Under the pieces are notes generated by a model. That model did not search any database and was not told the origin of the DNA. It saw only the letters and a list, made by a program, of their open reading frames with translations. Both the position numbers and the translations under genes were made by a program. Shown in pieces: positions 1 to 6,159 of a DNA stretch of 7,455 nucleotides. Origin of the DNA: Rhodospirillaceae bacterium (GTDB taxonomy: Bacteria; Pseudomonadota; Alphaproteobacteria; UBA11073); NCBI GenBank assembly GCA_003536545.1, contig DPZW01000098.1:1-7455 (forward strand). The letters are read 5' to 3'. How positions within the stretch are numbered: position 1 is the first letter of the stretch; the number at the start of each line of letters is the position of its first letter.

Positions 1-863
1 TCTTCCGCCGTGCCCAGGCCGTCACATTCGGGGCATGCGCCGTGGGGTGAATTAAATGAAAACAAACGCGGTTCAATTTCTGCAATCGTGAAGCCGGAAA
101 CCGGACAGGCGAATTTGCTGCTCAGCAAAGTTTCCTCATTCGTATCGGTGTTTTGGACGATCAATAATCCTTCCGATAAACCCAATGCCGTTTCCACAGA
201 ATCCGCCAGGCGGTTGCCTAGATTATCATCCAGCACCAGGCGGTCCACTACGACCTCAATGTCATGTTTGTATTTTTTATCGAGCGTGGGCGCATCCGCA
301 ATTTCATATAATTTGCCGTCAATGCGCACGCGTTGGAAGCCTTTGCGGCGCAGCGCATCCAGTTCTTTCTTATATTCACCCTTGCGGCCGCGCACGATCG
401 GCGCAAGCAGATAGAGGCGCGTGCCTTCGGGCATTCCACTAATGCGGTCCACCATTTGTGTTGCCGTCTGGCTTTCAATCGGCAGGCCCGTGGTAGGCGA
501 ATAGGGCACGCCGATGCGCGCATAGAGCAGGCGCAGGTAATCATAAATTTCCGTCACCGTGCCGACGGTTGATCGCGGATTTTTGGAAGTTGTTTTTTGT
601 TCAATCGCAATGGCGGGTGAAAGGCCTTCGATGGAATCCACATCCGGTTTTTGCTGCATTTCCAGGAATTGCCGCGCATAGGCCGACAGGCTCTCGACAT
701 AACGCCGCTGGCCCTCGGCATAAATTGTATCAAAGGCCAGCGATGATTTGCCCGAGCCCGACAGGCCCGTAATCACCACCAGCTGATCGCGCGGAATTTC
801 CACATTGATATTCTTGAGATTATGCTCGCGCGCGCCGCGAATAGTGATGGCTTTTTGTGTCAT
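1..863 (-). CDS. uvrA: UvrA, excinuclease ABC subunit A (N-terminal part, cut by window edge)
   Basis: This is the damage-recognition ATPase of nucleotide excision repair, which acts in the cytoplasm as a dimer and loads UvrB at lesions. The minus strand reads openly from an ATG at 863-861 to the window edge, giving 287 of the roughly 950 residues usual for the family. Visible landmarks are the start 'MTQKAITIRGAREHNLKN', the Walker A motif GLSGSGKS (33-40), the stretch 'EGQRRYVESLSAYARQF' (50-66), and the beginning of the first zinc module (253-284) ending in CPECDGLG. The module has C253, C277 and C280, but the second position is S256 where E. coli has C256. I recall this 'CPVSGFTI' form from alphaproteobacteria. 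The gene is divergent from nadA, with 35 bp between the two start codons. I see no GAAC-N7-GAAC or GTTC-N7-GTTC operator in that gap or in the first 130 bases of nadA. Confidence 0.97.
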   Translation of the reverse strand, partial: MTQKAITIRGAREHNLKNINVEIPRDQLVVITGLSGSGKSSLAFDTIYAEGQRRYVESLSAYARQFLEMQQKPDVDSIEGLSPAIAIEQKTTSKNPRSTVGTVTEIYDYLRLLYARIGVPYSPTTGLPIESQTATQMVDRISGMPEGTRLYLLAPIVRGRKGEYKKELDALRRKGFQRVRIDGKLYEIADAPTLDKKYKHDIEVVVDRLVLDDNLGNRLADSVETALGLSEGLLIVQNTDTNEETLLSSKFACPVSGFTIAEIEPRLFSFNSPHGACPECDGLGTAE

Positions 864-883
864 GGTTACCTATATAAGTAATC
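864..883. promoter_or_regulatory. Imperfect 20-bp palindrome in the uvrA-nadA divergent gap, candidate operator/promoter
   Basis: The sequence GGTTACCTATATAAGTAATC pairs with its own reverse complement at 8 of 10 positions, and it fills more than half of the 35-bp space between the two divergent start codons. Its AT-rich centre (TATATA 871-876, TATAAG 873-878) could serve as a -10 element for nadA with a very short leader, and on the other strand for uvrA. I found no good -35 hexamer at the right distance on either strand. A repressor bound here could affect both genes. The regulator is unknown: I cannot match the site to a NAD-biosynthesis regulator or to LexA. The symmetry is seen in the sequence; the function is inferred. 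Confidence 0.35.
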
Positions 884-898
884 AGCCAACAAATTGCC

Positions 899-1909
899 AT
901 GCCTTCTGTTCCCGTTTCAGACCTTCCCTTCACTCCCGAAATTGAACGGGCGACAGCACCTTTGTATGAAAAGGTCAGCAAAATTGTGTCCAAGCTGGAA
1001 TGGCCGGGCTATGCGCCGATCATTCATGAGATCAACCGGCTGAAAAAAGAAAAAAACGCCGTTATTCTGGCCCATAATTATCAATCTGCGCAGATTTTCC
1101 ATACGGTGGCGGATGTGGTGGGGGACAGTCTGGCGCTCGCCCGCGATGCGGCCAAGGTAGATGCGGATATCATTATCATGTGCGGTGTGCATTTCATGGC
1201 AGAAACCGCCAAGCTGCTTAACCCTGATAAAAAGGTCATCATTCCGGATCTGAAAGCGGGATGCTCATTGGCGGATTCCATCACGGCGGCGGATGTGCGT
1301 TTGCTGCGCGAAAAATATCCCGGCGTGCCGGTGGTGACTTATGTGAATACGTCTGCGGAAGTAAAGGCGGAAACGGATATCTGCTGTACCTCCGGCAATG
1401 CAGTAAAAATCGTTGAGAGCCTGGGCGTGCCGGAAGTTTTATTTTTGCCGGATCAATATCTGGCGCAATATGTGGCAACGCAGACCAAAACCAAAATCAT
1501 CACCTGGCACGGATCATGCGAAGTACATGAACGTTTCACCGCAGAAGATATTAAATTTTTCCGCAAGAATAATCCCACGGCGGTGGTGCTGGCGCATCCC
1601 GAATGTCCGCCCGATGTATTGGCTGAGGCTGATTATGTGGGCTCCACCGCCGGCATGCAAAATTATGTGGAAACCAAAAAACCCGGCAAAGTGATTTTGA
1701 TTACCGAATGCGCGATGTCAGATAATCTGCGCGCCGCTAACCCGGGTACGGAATTTACCCAGCCATGCAATCTGTGCCCGCATATGCAGCGCATTACTTT
1801 GCCAAAAATTCTGGCATCTTTGCAAAACGAAGGGCCGGAAGTGCATATTGATCCCGCAATTGCCGAACGCGCGCGCGCGTCGGTTGACCGGATGCTGGCC
1901 GTCAAATAA
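899..1909 (+). CDS. nadA: Quinolinate synthase A
   Basis: This cytoplasmic [4Fe-4S] enzyme condenses iminoaspartate with dihydroxyacetone phosphate to give quinolinate, the committed precursor of NAD. The 336-residue product is close to E. coli NadA (347). Conserved stretches include 'AVILAHNYQ' (54-62), 'CGVHFMAETAKLLNP' (95-109), 'YVNTSAEVKAETDICCTSGNA' (148-168, starting with the substrate-site YVN), 'WHGSCEVHERF' (203-213), 'HPECP' (233-237) and 'CNLCPHM' (290-296). The three expected cluster cysteines are C95, C236 and C293. The ATG at 899 has no recognisable Shine-Dalgarno sequence ahead of it, and no other in-frame ATG occurs before residue 94, which lies inside the conserved core. The first 25 or so residues are a poorly conserved extension, so a slightly later non-ATG start cannot be excluded. 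The gene overlaps nadC by one base. The aspartate oxidase gene nadB, often next to nadA, is not in the window. Confidence 0.97.
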   Translation: MPSVPVSDLPFTPEIERATAPLYEKVSKIVSKLEWPGYAPIIHEINRLKKEKNAVILAHNYQSAQIFHTVADVVGDSLALARDAAKVDADIIIMCGVHFMAETAKLLNPDKKVIIPDLKAGCSLADSITAADVRLLREKYPGVPVVTYVNTSAEVKAETDICCTSGNAVKIVESLGVPEVLFLPDQYLAQYVATQTKTKIITWHGSCEVHERFTAEDIKFFRKNNPTAVVLAHPECPPDVLAEADYVGSTAGMQNYVETKKPGKVILITECAMSDNLRAANPGTEFTQPCNLCPHMQRITLPKILASLQNEGPEVHIDPAIAERARASVDRMLAVK

Positions 1910-2763
1910 TGCAGCTTGATACTTCACAGCTGATTAAACTGGCATTAACTGAAGATCTCGGCGCACGTGGAGATATTACAACTTCTGCGCTGGTGCCGCA
2001 GGATGCAACCGCAACTGCGCATTTCGTGAACCGTAAACCGGGCGCGATCGCCGGGATTGAAATCATCGGACAGGTATTCGCCGCCCTGAATGCGAATGTG
2101 GATATTCAATATCACGTCAAAGACGGTGATAGCGTGGGGGCACAAACCAAACTTGCCACCGTTTCCGGCAATGCCCATGCGATATTAAAGGCTGAACGCA
2201 CGGCGTTGAATTTTGTTTCGCATCTGTCCGGTATCGCGACAGCAACATATAATATGCAACAGCAGATCAATCACACCAAAACCAAGATATGTGATACGCG
2301 TAAAACCACACCGGGCTGGCGCGCGCTGGAAAAATATGCCGTGAAATGTGGCGGTGGCGAAAATCACCGCATGAACCTCTCTGATATGGTGATGATTAAA
2401 GATAATCATGTCGCCATGGCGGGCGGCGATATCGCGATGGCGATCACCAAGGCGCGTTTGTACACCGGTATGCTCGCACCGGATTTATTAATCGCGGTTG
2501 AAGTTGAGAATCTGGAACAGTTAAAAGCCGCACTCGGCGCGCGCGCGGATCACATCATGTTGGATAATATGAATGTCGATATGATGCGCGAAGCGGTCGC
2601 GCTCGCGAAAGGCAAGGCGATCCTTGAAGCCACCGGCGGCGTGACCGCAGATAACATCGTGGCCATCGCCGAAACCGGCGTGGATTTCATCTCCTCGGGC
2701 TGGATAACCCATTCCGCGCCTGCGCTGGATATTGGGCTGGATTTCACCGAAAATAGGGCGTAA
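1909..2763 (+). CDS. nadC: Nicotinate-nucleotide pyrophosphorylase (carboxylating), quinolinate phosphoribosyltransferase
   Basis: The enzyme converts quinolinate and PRPP to nicotinate mononucleotide, CO2 and pyrophosphate, the step directly after NadA. The product has 284 residues, near the usual 280-300. The N-terminal sandwich domain begins with 'ALTEDLGARGDITT' (12-25). The barrel carries 'ERTALNFVSHLSGIAT' (96-111), the phosphate- and quinolinate-binding segment 'CDTRKTTPGWRALEKYAVK' (128-146), 'GGGENHRMNLSD' (148-159) and 'KDNH' (164-167). Likely catalytic or PRPP/metal-site residues are R97, R131, K132, H153, R154, K164, E198/E200 and D219. The C-terminal 'ATGGV' (241-245) and 'ISSGWITHSAPALDIGLDF' (261-279) close the barrel. 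The start codon shares its A with the TAA of nadA (TAATG), so translation is probably coupled. No terminator is evident after the stop codon, and the ssb promoter begins 6 bp later, so read-through into ssb is possible. Confidence 0.97.
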   Translation: MQLDTSQLIKLALTEDLGARGDITTSALVPQDATATAHFVNRKPGAIAGIEIIGQVFAALNANVDIQYHVKDGDSVGAQTKLATVSGNAHAILKAERTALNFVSHLSGIATATYNMQQQINHTKTKICDTRKTTPGWRALEKYAVKCGGGENHRMNLSDMVMIKDNHVAMAGGDIAMAITKARLYTGMLAPDLLIAVEVENLEQLKAALGARADHIMLDNMNVDMMREAVALAKGKAILEATGGVTADNIVAIAETGVDFISSGWITHSAPALDIGLDFTENRA

Positions 2764-2768
2764 ACCCT

Positions 2769-2797
2769 TTGACATGGCCCACATATTAGGCTAGAAC
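2769..2797 (+). promoter_or_regulatory. Sigma-70-type promoter of ssb
   Basis: A perfect -35 hexamer TTGACA (2769-2774) is followed after exactly 17 bp by TAGAAC (2792-2797), which matches the TATAAT consensus at four of six positions. The predicted transcription start near 2803-2805 would give a leader of about 30 nt carrying the ribosome binding site GGGAG (2821-2825), 7 nt before the ssb ATG. The -10 hexamer contains the first half-site of the candidate LexA operator, so a bound repressor would block polymerase. Confidence 0.75.
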
Positions 2798-2808
2798 ATA
2801 ACCAGAAC
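2794..2808 (+). promoter_or_regulatory. Candidate LexA (SOS) box, GAAC-N7-GAAC, in the ssb promoter
   Basis: Two GAAC half-sites (2794-2797 and 2805-2808) lie as a direct repeat 11 bp apart, with ATAACCA between them and an A on both sides of each half-site. GAAC-N7-GAAC (GTTC-N7-GTTC on the other strand) is the LexA operator described for several alphaproteobacteria. The position, from the -10 hexamer to just beyond the predicted transcription start, is typical for a repressor. ssb is a known SOS gene in other bacteria. The repeat is seen directly; LexA binding is inferred. Confidence 0.7.
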
Positions 2809-2832
2809 ACAGATTACTCCGGGAGACAAAAA

Positions 2833-3300
2833 ATGGCAGGTTCACTCAACAAAGTAACCATTATCGGCAATGTGGGCAAAGAGCCTGAAATCCGCTCATT
2901 TCAAAACGGCGACCGCGTCGCGAGCTTTTCGGTGGCGACATCCGAACGCTGGAAAGACAAGGCATCGGGCGAGCAAAAAGAGCGCACTGAATGGCACCGC
3001 ATTTCCATTTTGAACCAGAGCCTGGTGGGCGTGGTTGAGAAATACGTGAAAAAGGGCACCAAGCTGTACCTCGAAGGCCAATTGGAAACCCGCAAATGGA
3101 CGGATAAAGACGGACAGGACAAATACTCAACCGAAGTTGTGCTGCGTCCTTACCGCGGCGAATTGTTGATGCTTGACCGCGCTGGTTCAGGCGAAGGCAT
3201 GGGCAACGATAATTACAGCCAAAGCAGTTATCAGGCGACTGGAACAGATGGCGGCAGTGCCTCTATTCCAGCTGATTTTGACGACGAGATTCCGTTTTAA
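2833..3300 (+). CDS. ssb: Single-stranded DNA-binding protein
   Basis: SSB coats and protects single-stranded DNA in replication, repair and recombination, normally as a tetramer of OB folds. The 155-residue product has an OB-fold domain (about 1-112) with 'SLNKVTIIGNVGKEPEIR' (4-21), 'WHRISI' (54-59) and 'KLYLEGQLETRKWTDKDGQD' (77-96). A short Gly/Ser/Asn/Gln-rich linker (about 117-147) follows, then the acidic tip DFDDEIPF (148-155) that recruits partner proteins such as helicases and nucleases. It is shorter than E. coli SSB because of the linker. W40, W54 and W89 match E. coli DNA-stacking tryptophans, but residue 60 is leucine where E. coli has F60, a residue that contacts DNA. The start is supported by GGGAG at 2821-2825. 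Transcription probably comes from the promoter at 2769-2797 under LexA control, ending at the hairpin at 3344-3382. Confidence 0.98.
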   Translation: MAGSLNKVTIIGNVGKEPEIRSFQNGDRVASFSVATSERWKDKASGEQKERTEWHRISILNQSLVGVVEKYVKKGTKLYLEGQLETRKWTDKDGQDKYSTEVVLRPYRGELLMLDRAGSGEGMGNDNYSQSSYQATGTDGGSASIPADFDDEIPF

Positions 3301-3341
3301 AAAAGGCTGATTTTAGCTGGCAAAACTAGTCAAAAAAGGCT
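3299..3341 (+). repeat. 10-nt direct repeat AAAAAAGGCT just after ssb
   Basis: AAAAAAGGCT occurs at 3299-3308, starting inside the ssb stop codon, and again at 3332-3341, 33 bp later. Each copy is followed by a sequence complementary to the other (CTGATTTTAGC against GCTAAAAATCAG), so the pair may reflect a small local duplication or inversion. The two copies form the base and far arm of the alternative hairpin at 3307-3350. Confidence 0.4.
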
Positions 3342-3350
3342 AAAAATCAG
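3307..3350 (+). promoter_or_regulatory. Alternative stem competing with the ssb terminator (possible antiterminator)
   Basis: CTGATTTTAGC (3307-3317) can pair with GCTAAAAATCAG (3339-3350) over 11 base pairs with one bulged A at 3342, around a 21-nt loop. The right arm shares 3344-3350 with the left arm of the terminator at 3344-3382, so the two structures cannot fully form together. The longer GC-containing terminator stem should win at equilibrium, but this stem is transcribed first. Whether it matters for read-through into gyrA is inference. The pairing itself is seen in the sequence. Confidence 0.35.
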
Positions 3351-3382
3351 GGGTGAATTCATGTCGGATTCGCCCCTGATTT
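3344..3382 (+). terminator. Hairpin terminator after ssb
   Basis: Bases 3344-3358 pair with 3368-3382 over 15 bp with a single U-G wobble (core AATCAGGGG against CCCCTGATT). Another wobble and a C-G pair can extend the stem to a 5-nt loop (3361-3365). The stretch after it (3381-3395) is T-rich but interrupted by other bases, so termination may be partial. It lies 43 bases after the ssb stop codon and 32 before the gyrA start, and is the only strong hairpin in the 114-bp gap. Confidence 0.65.
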
Positions 3383-3385
3383 CCT

Positions 3386-3391
3386 TATGAT
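3386..3391 (+). promoter_or_regulatory. Possible -10 element for gyrA
   Basis: TATGAT matches the -10 consensus at five of six positions and lies directly after the ssb terminator hairpin. It would start transcription near 3398 and give a leader of about 17 nt before the gyrA ATG. No convincing -35 hexamer lies 16-18 bp upstream; that space is the hairpin loop and right arm. It is a weak call, made because gyrA would otherwise depend on read-through past the terminator. Confidence 0.25.
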
Positions 3392-3414
3392 TTTTGAGAA
3401 TTTGAAGCCCTGAA

Positions 3415-6159
3415 ATGACCCCAGAAAATACCGCAGAAAATTTTGAACATTTGCCGCCGGAACCGCCCCAGGATATCGTCGCCATTACCCTCGAAGAGGA
3501 GATGAAGCGGTCGTATCTGGATTATGCGATGTCGGTGATTGTCTCGCGTGCATTGCCGGATGTGCGGGATGGATTGAAGCCTGTTCACCGCCGCATTTTG
3601 TTTGCCATGAAAGAGGGCGGATTCGACAGCAATAAGCCCTATAAAAAATCTGCCAAGGTCGTGGGTGAGGTGATGGGTAATTACCACCCGCACGGCGACA
3701 GCGCGATTTACGACGCGATGGTGCGCATGGCGCAACCGTTTTCGATGTCGCTGATGTTGATTGATGGTCAGGGTAACTTTGGTTCGATGGATAACGATCC
3801 GCCCGCCGCAATGCGTTATACCGAAGCACGCCTGGCGAAACCCGCCGAAAGCCTGTTGCAGGATATTGATGAGGAAACCGTTGATTTTCGTGCGAACTAT
3901 GACGAAAGCAAGCATGAACCAACCGTATTACCCGCGCGCTATCCCAATCTTTTGGTCAATGGTGCAAGCGGGATTGCCGTGGGTATGGCCACCAATATCC
4001 CACCGCATAATCTGGGGGAGGTCATTGATGCCTGCGCCGCCTATATTGAAAATAATGACATTACGATTGATGAATTGATGCAGATTATCCCGGGGCCGGA
4101 TTTCCCCACCGGTGGTTTGATTTTGGGCCGTTCTGGTATTCGCAGCGCGTATCACACAGGCCGCGGCAGTGTGGTGATGCGCGCGCGCAGCACAATTGAA
4201 GATGTTCGCAAAGATCGCCCCGCGATCATTATCGAGGAAGTGCCGTATCAGGTAAACAAGGCCGACGTGCAGGCGCGCGTGAAAGAGCTTGTGAATGACA
4301 AGCAGCTTGAAGGCATCGCCGACATGCGTGACGAAAGTAACCGCGAAGGCGTGCGCGTTGTCTTTGAATTAAAACGTGATGCGCAGCCGGATATTGTGCA
4401 GAATAATCTATTCAAGGCCACTGCGCTGCAGACATCTTTTGGTGTGAATATGCTGGCATTGAATAATGGCCAGCCGCAGATGATGAACCTGAAGCAAATC
4501 ATTCAGGCCTTTGTCACGTTCCGTGAAGAAGTGATTACCAAGCGAACTGTCTATCAATTGGGCAAGGCGCGTGACCGCGCACATTTATTAATTGGTTTGG
4601 CGGTTGCGGTTGCCAATATCGACGAAGTGATCAAATTGATCCGTGCTGCACCTGATGGTGCGGTGGCCAAAGAACAATTGATGGCGCGTTCCTGGCCTGC
4701 AGCTGATCTCGCGCCGCTGATTGCGGTTGCGGTTGGTGCGTATAATACCGGCGGCGGCCAGTTTGACGGCACGAATTACAAAATGTCGGAAGTGCAGGCA
4801 AAGGCCATTCTGGATCTGCGCCTCCAACGCTTGACGGGGCTTGAGCGCGAAAAGATTTCAGATGAACTGCGCGAAGTTGCGGCAGCGATTACCGAGCTGT
4901 TGAGTATTTTGGCAGACCGCCAGAAAATGCTGGGTATCCTGGTCACCGAAATGCAGGAAATCAAAACCAAATTTGCTGTGCCGCGCCGCACGGAAATATT
5001 GGATGTTGAGTTTGAGGCCGATATCGAAGACCTTATTCCGCGTGAAGAAATGGTGGTGACGATTTCACACACCGGTTATGCGAAACGTGTGCCACTTGAT
5101 ACTTATCGTGCGCAGGGGCGCGGCGGCAAGGGGCGTAGCGGTATGAGCACCAAAGACGAAGATTTTGTGACAGACCTCTTTGTGGCGAATACGCATCAAT
5201 GGTTGCTGTTCTTTACGACCAAGGGGATGGCTTATCGCCTCAAGGTTTATAAATTGCCAGAGGGTAATCCGCAGTCGCGCGGCAAGGCATTGATTAACAT
5301 GTTGCCACTGTCGCAGGATGAACGGATTTCCGCAGTGCTACCCATGCCGCTGGATGAAAAATCCTGGACAGATCTGGATATTATTTTTGCAACTTCGCTG
5401 GGCAATGTTCGCCGGAATAAACTGGCGGATTTTGGCTCTATCCGTGCCAGTGGTTTGATTGCGATGAAACTGGACGAAGGCGAGGCCTTGATTGGTGTGC
5501 GCACCGCAACGGATGATGCGGATATCATGCTCTCTACCGCATTGGGCCGTTCTATCCGTTTTAGTGTGGATGACATCCGCGTTTTTGCTGGACGAGCATC
5601 CACCGGTGTGCGCGGAATCAAGCTGGGTAAAAAAGATGAAGTCATCGCGCTATCTATTTTGGGTGGCATTGAAACGACGGCTGAAGAACGCGCAGCGTAT
5701 TTGAAGGCGCGCCGCGCCGCCAATGATGATGGCGAAGCGGATGGTGATGAAGACAGCGAAGTTTCTACGACTGATTTAATTTTGGATGCTCAGCGCACCG
5801 CACAGCTAGCGCACGGCGAACAATATGTATTGACCGTGACCAGCCGCGGTTACGGCAAACTCACGTCGGCTTATGAATACCGGACATCGGGACGCGCGGG
5901 ACAGGGGATTACCAATCTGAAGAACGCCGAAAAAGTAGGTGACGTCGTCGCTGTCTTTACCGTTAATCCGAATGATCAGGTGATGCTGGCAACGGATGGC
6001 GGTACGCTCATCCGCTTGCCGCTTGCGCAAGTGCGGATTACGGGCCGCGCGACATCCGGGGTTATTCTGCTGCGTGTTGACGGCAAAGAAAAAGTTGTCT
6101 CTGCGGTGCGGATTGAAGGCGATGAAGAGAACGAAGATGTGGCTGAGCAATCTGCATAG
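3415..6159 (+). CDS. gyrA: DNA gyrase subunit A
   Basis: GyrA forms the A2B2 gyrase with GyrB and introduces negative supercoils by passing one DNA duplex through a transient break. The 914-residue product is longer than E. coli GyrA (875). The breakage-reunion domain (about 20-535) has 'VSRALPDVRDGLKPVHRRIL' (43-62), 'NYHPHGDSAIYDAMVRMAQP' (89-108) and the DNA-linking tyrosine Y135 in AAMRYTEARL. Residues equivalent to E. coli S83 and D87 are S96 and D100, the quinolone-sensitive state. The C-terminal DNA-wrapping domain (about 536-900) has a GyrA box reading QGRGGKG (567-573) instead of QRRGGKG. It also carries an insertion of about 35 residues with an acidic run (about 755-790), and an acidic tail ends the protein. 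The ATG at 3415 has only a weak GAAG upstream, and the conserved core begins near residue 20, so the start is plausible but not fixed. The 3' end overlaps the next gene by 23 bases. Confidence 0.98.
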   Translation: MTPENTAENFEHLPPEPPQDIVAITLEEEMKRSYLDYAMSVIVSRALPDVRDGLKPVHRRILFAMKEGGFDSNKPYKKSAKVVGEVMGNYHPHGDSAIYDAMVRMAQPFSMSLMLIDGQGNFGSMDNDPPAAMRYTEARLAKPAESLLQDIDEETVDFRANYDESKHEPTVLPARYPNLLVNGASGIAVGMATNIPPHNLGEVIDACAAYIENNDITIDELMQIIPGPDFPTGGLILGRSGIRSAYHTGRGSVVMRARSTIEDVRKDRPAIIIEEVPYQVNKADVQARVKELVNDKQLEGIADMRDESNREGVRVVFELKRDAQPDIVQNNLFKATALQTSFGVNMLALNNGQPQMMNLKQIIQAFVTFREEVITKRTVYQLGKARDRAHLLIGLAVAVANIDEVIKLIRAAPDGAVAKEQLMARSWPAADLAPLIAVAVGAYNTGGGQFDGTNYKMSEVQAKAILDLRLQRLTGLEREKISDELREVAAAITELLSILADRQKMLGILVTEMQEIKTKFAVPRRTEILDVEFEADIEDLIPREEMVVTISHTGYAKRVPLDTYRAQGRGGKGRSGMSTKDEDFVTDLFVANTHQWLLFFTTKGMAYRLKVYKLPEGNPQSRGKALINMLPLSQDERISAVLPMPLDEKSWTDLDIIFATSLGNVRRNKLADFGSIRASGLIAMKLDEGEALIGVRTATDDADIMLSTALGRSIRFSVDDIRVFAGRASTGVRGIKLGKKDEVIALSILGGIETTAEERAAYLKARRAANDDGEADGDEDSEVSTTDLILDAQRTAQLAHGEQYVLTVTSRGYGKLTSAYEYRTSGRAGQGITNLKNAEKVGDVVAVFTVNPNDQVMLATDGGTLIRLPLAQVRITGRATSGVILLRVDGKEKVVSAVRIEGDEENEDVAEQSA

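Noticed and set aside
10..772. Several plus-strand open frames across the first 770 bases.
   Set aside because: They are antisense to the clearly coding uvrA and their translations are low-complexity Ser/Arg or His/Arg-rich shadows.
908..922. GTTC at 908-911 near the uvrA and nadA starts as half of a LexA box for uvrA.
   Set aside because: The base positions 11 bp downstream read AGAC and those 11 bp upstream read CCAT, so there is no second half-site.
1868..1879. A (CG)6 tract near the end of nadA as a slippage or phase-variation site.
   Set aside because: It encodes an ordinary ERARA stretch, lies near the C-terminus of an intact enzyme, and is short. No sign of regulated slippage.
3385..3915. 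A 176-codon open frame on the minus strand opposite the start of gyrA.
   Set aside because: It lies antisense to a highly conserved part of gyrA, its His/Arg/Ile-rich translation resembles no protein, and no ribosome binding site is evident. It is a shadow of gyrA codon use.
5996..6136. A longer reading of the secreted-protein gene starting at 5996.
   Set aside because: The extra 47 residues come from gyrA coding sequence in another frame and would bury the signal peptide. The starts at 6137 or 6122 explain the protein better.
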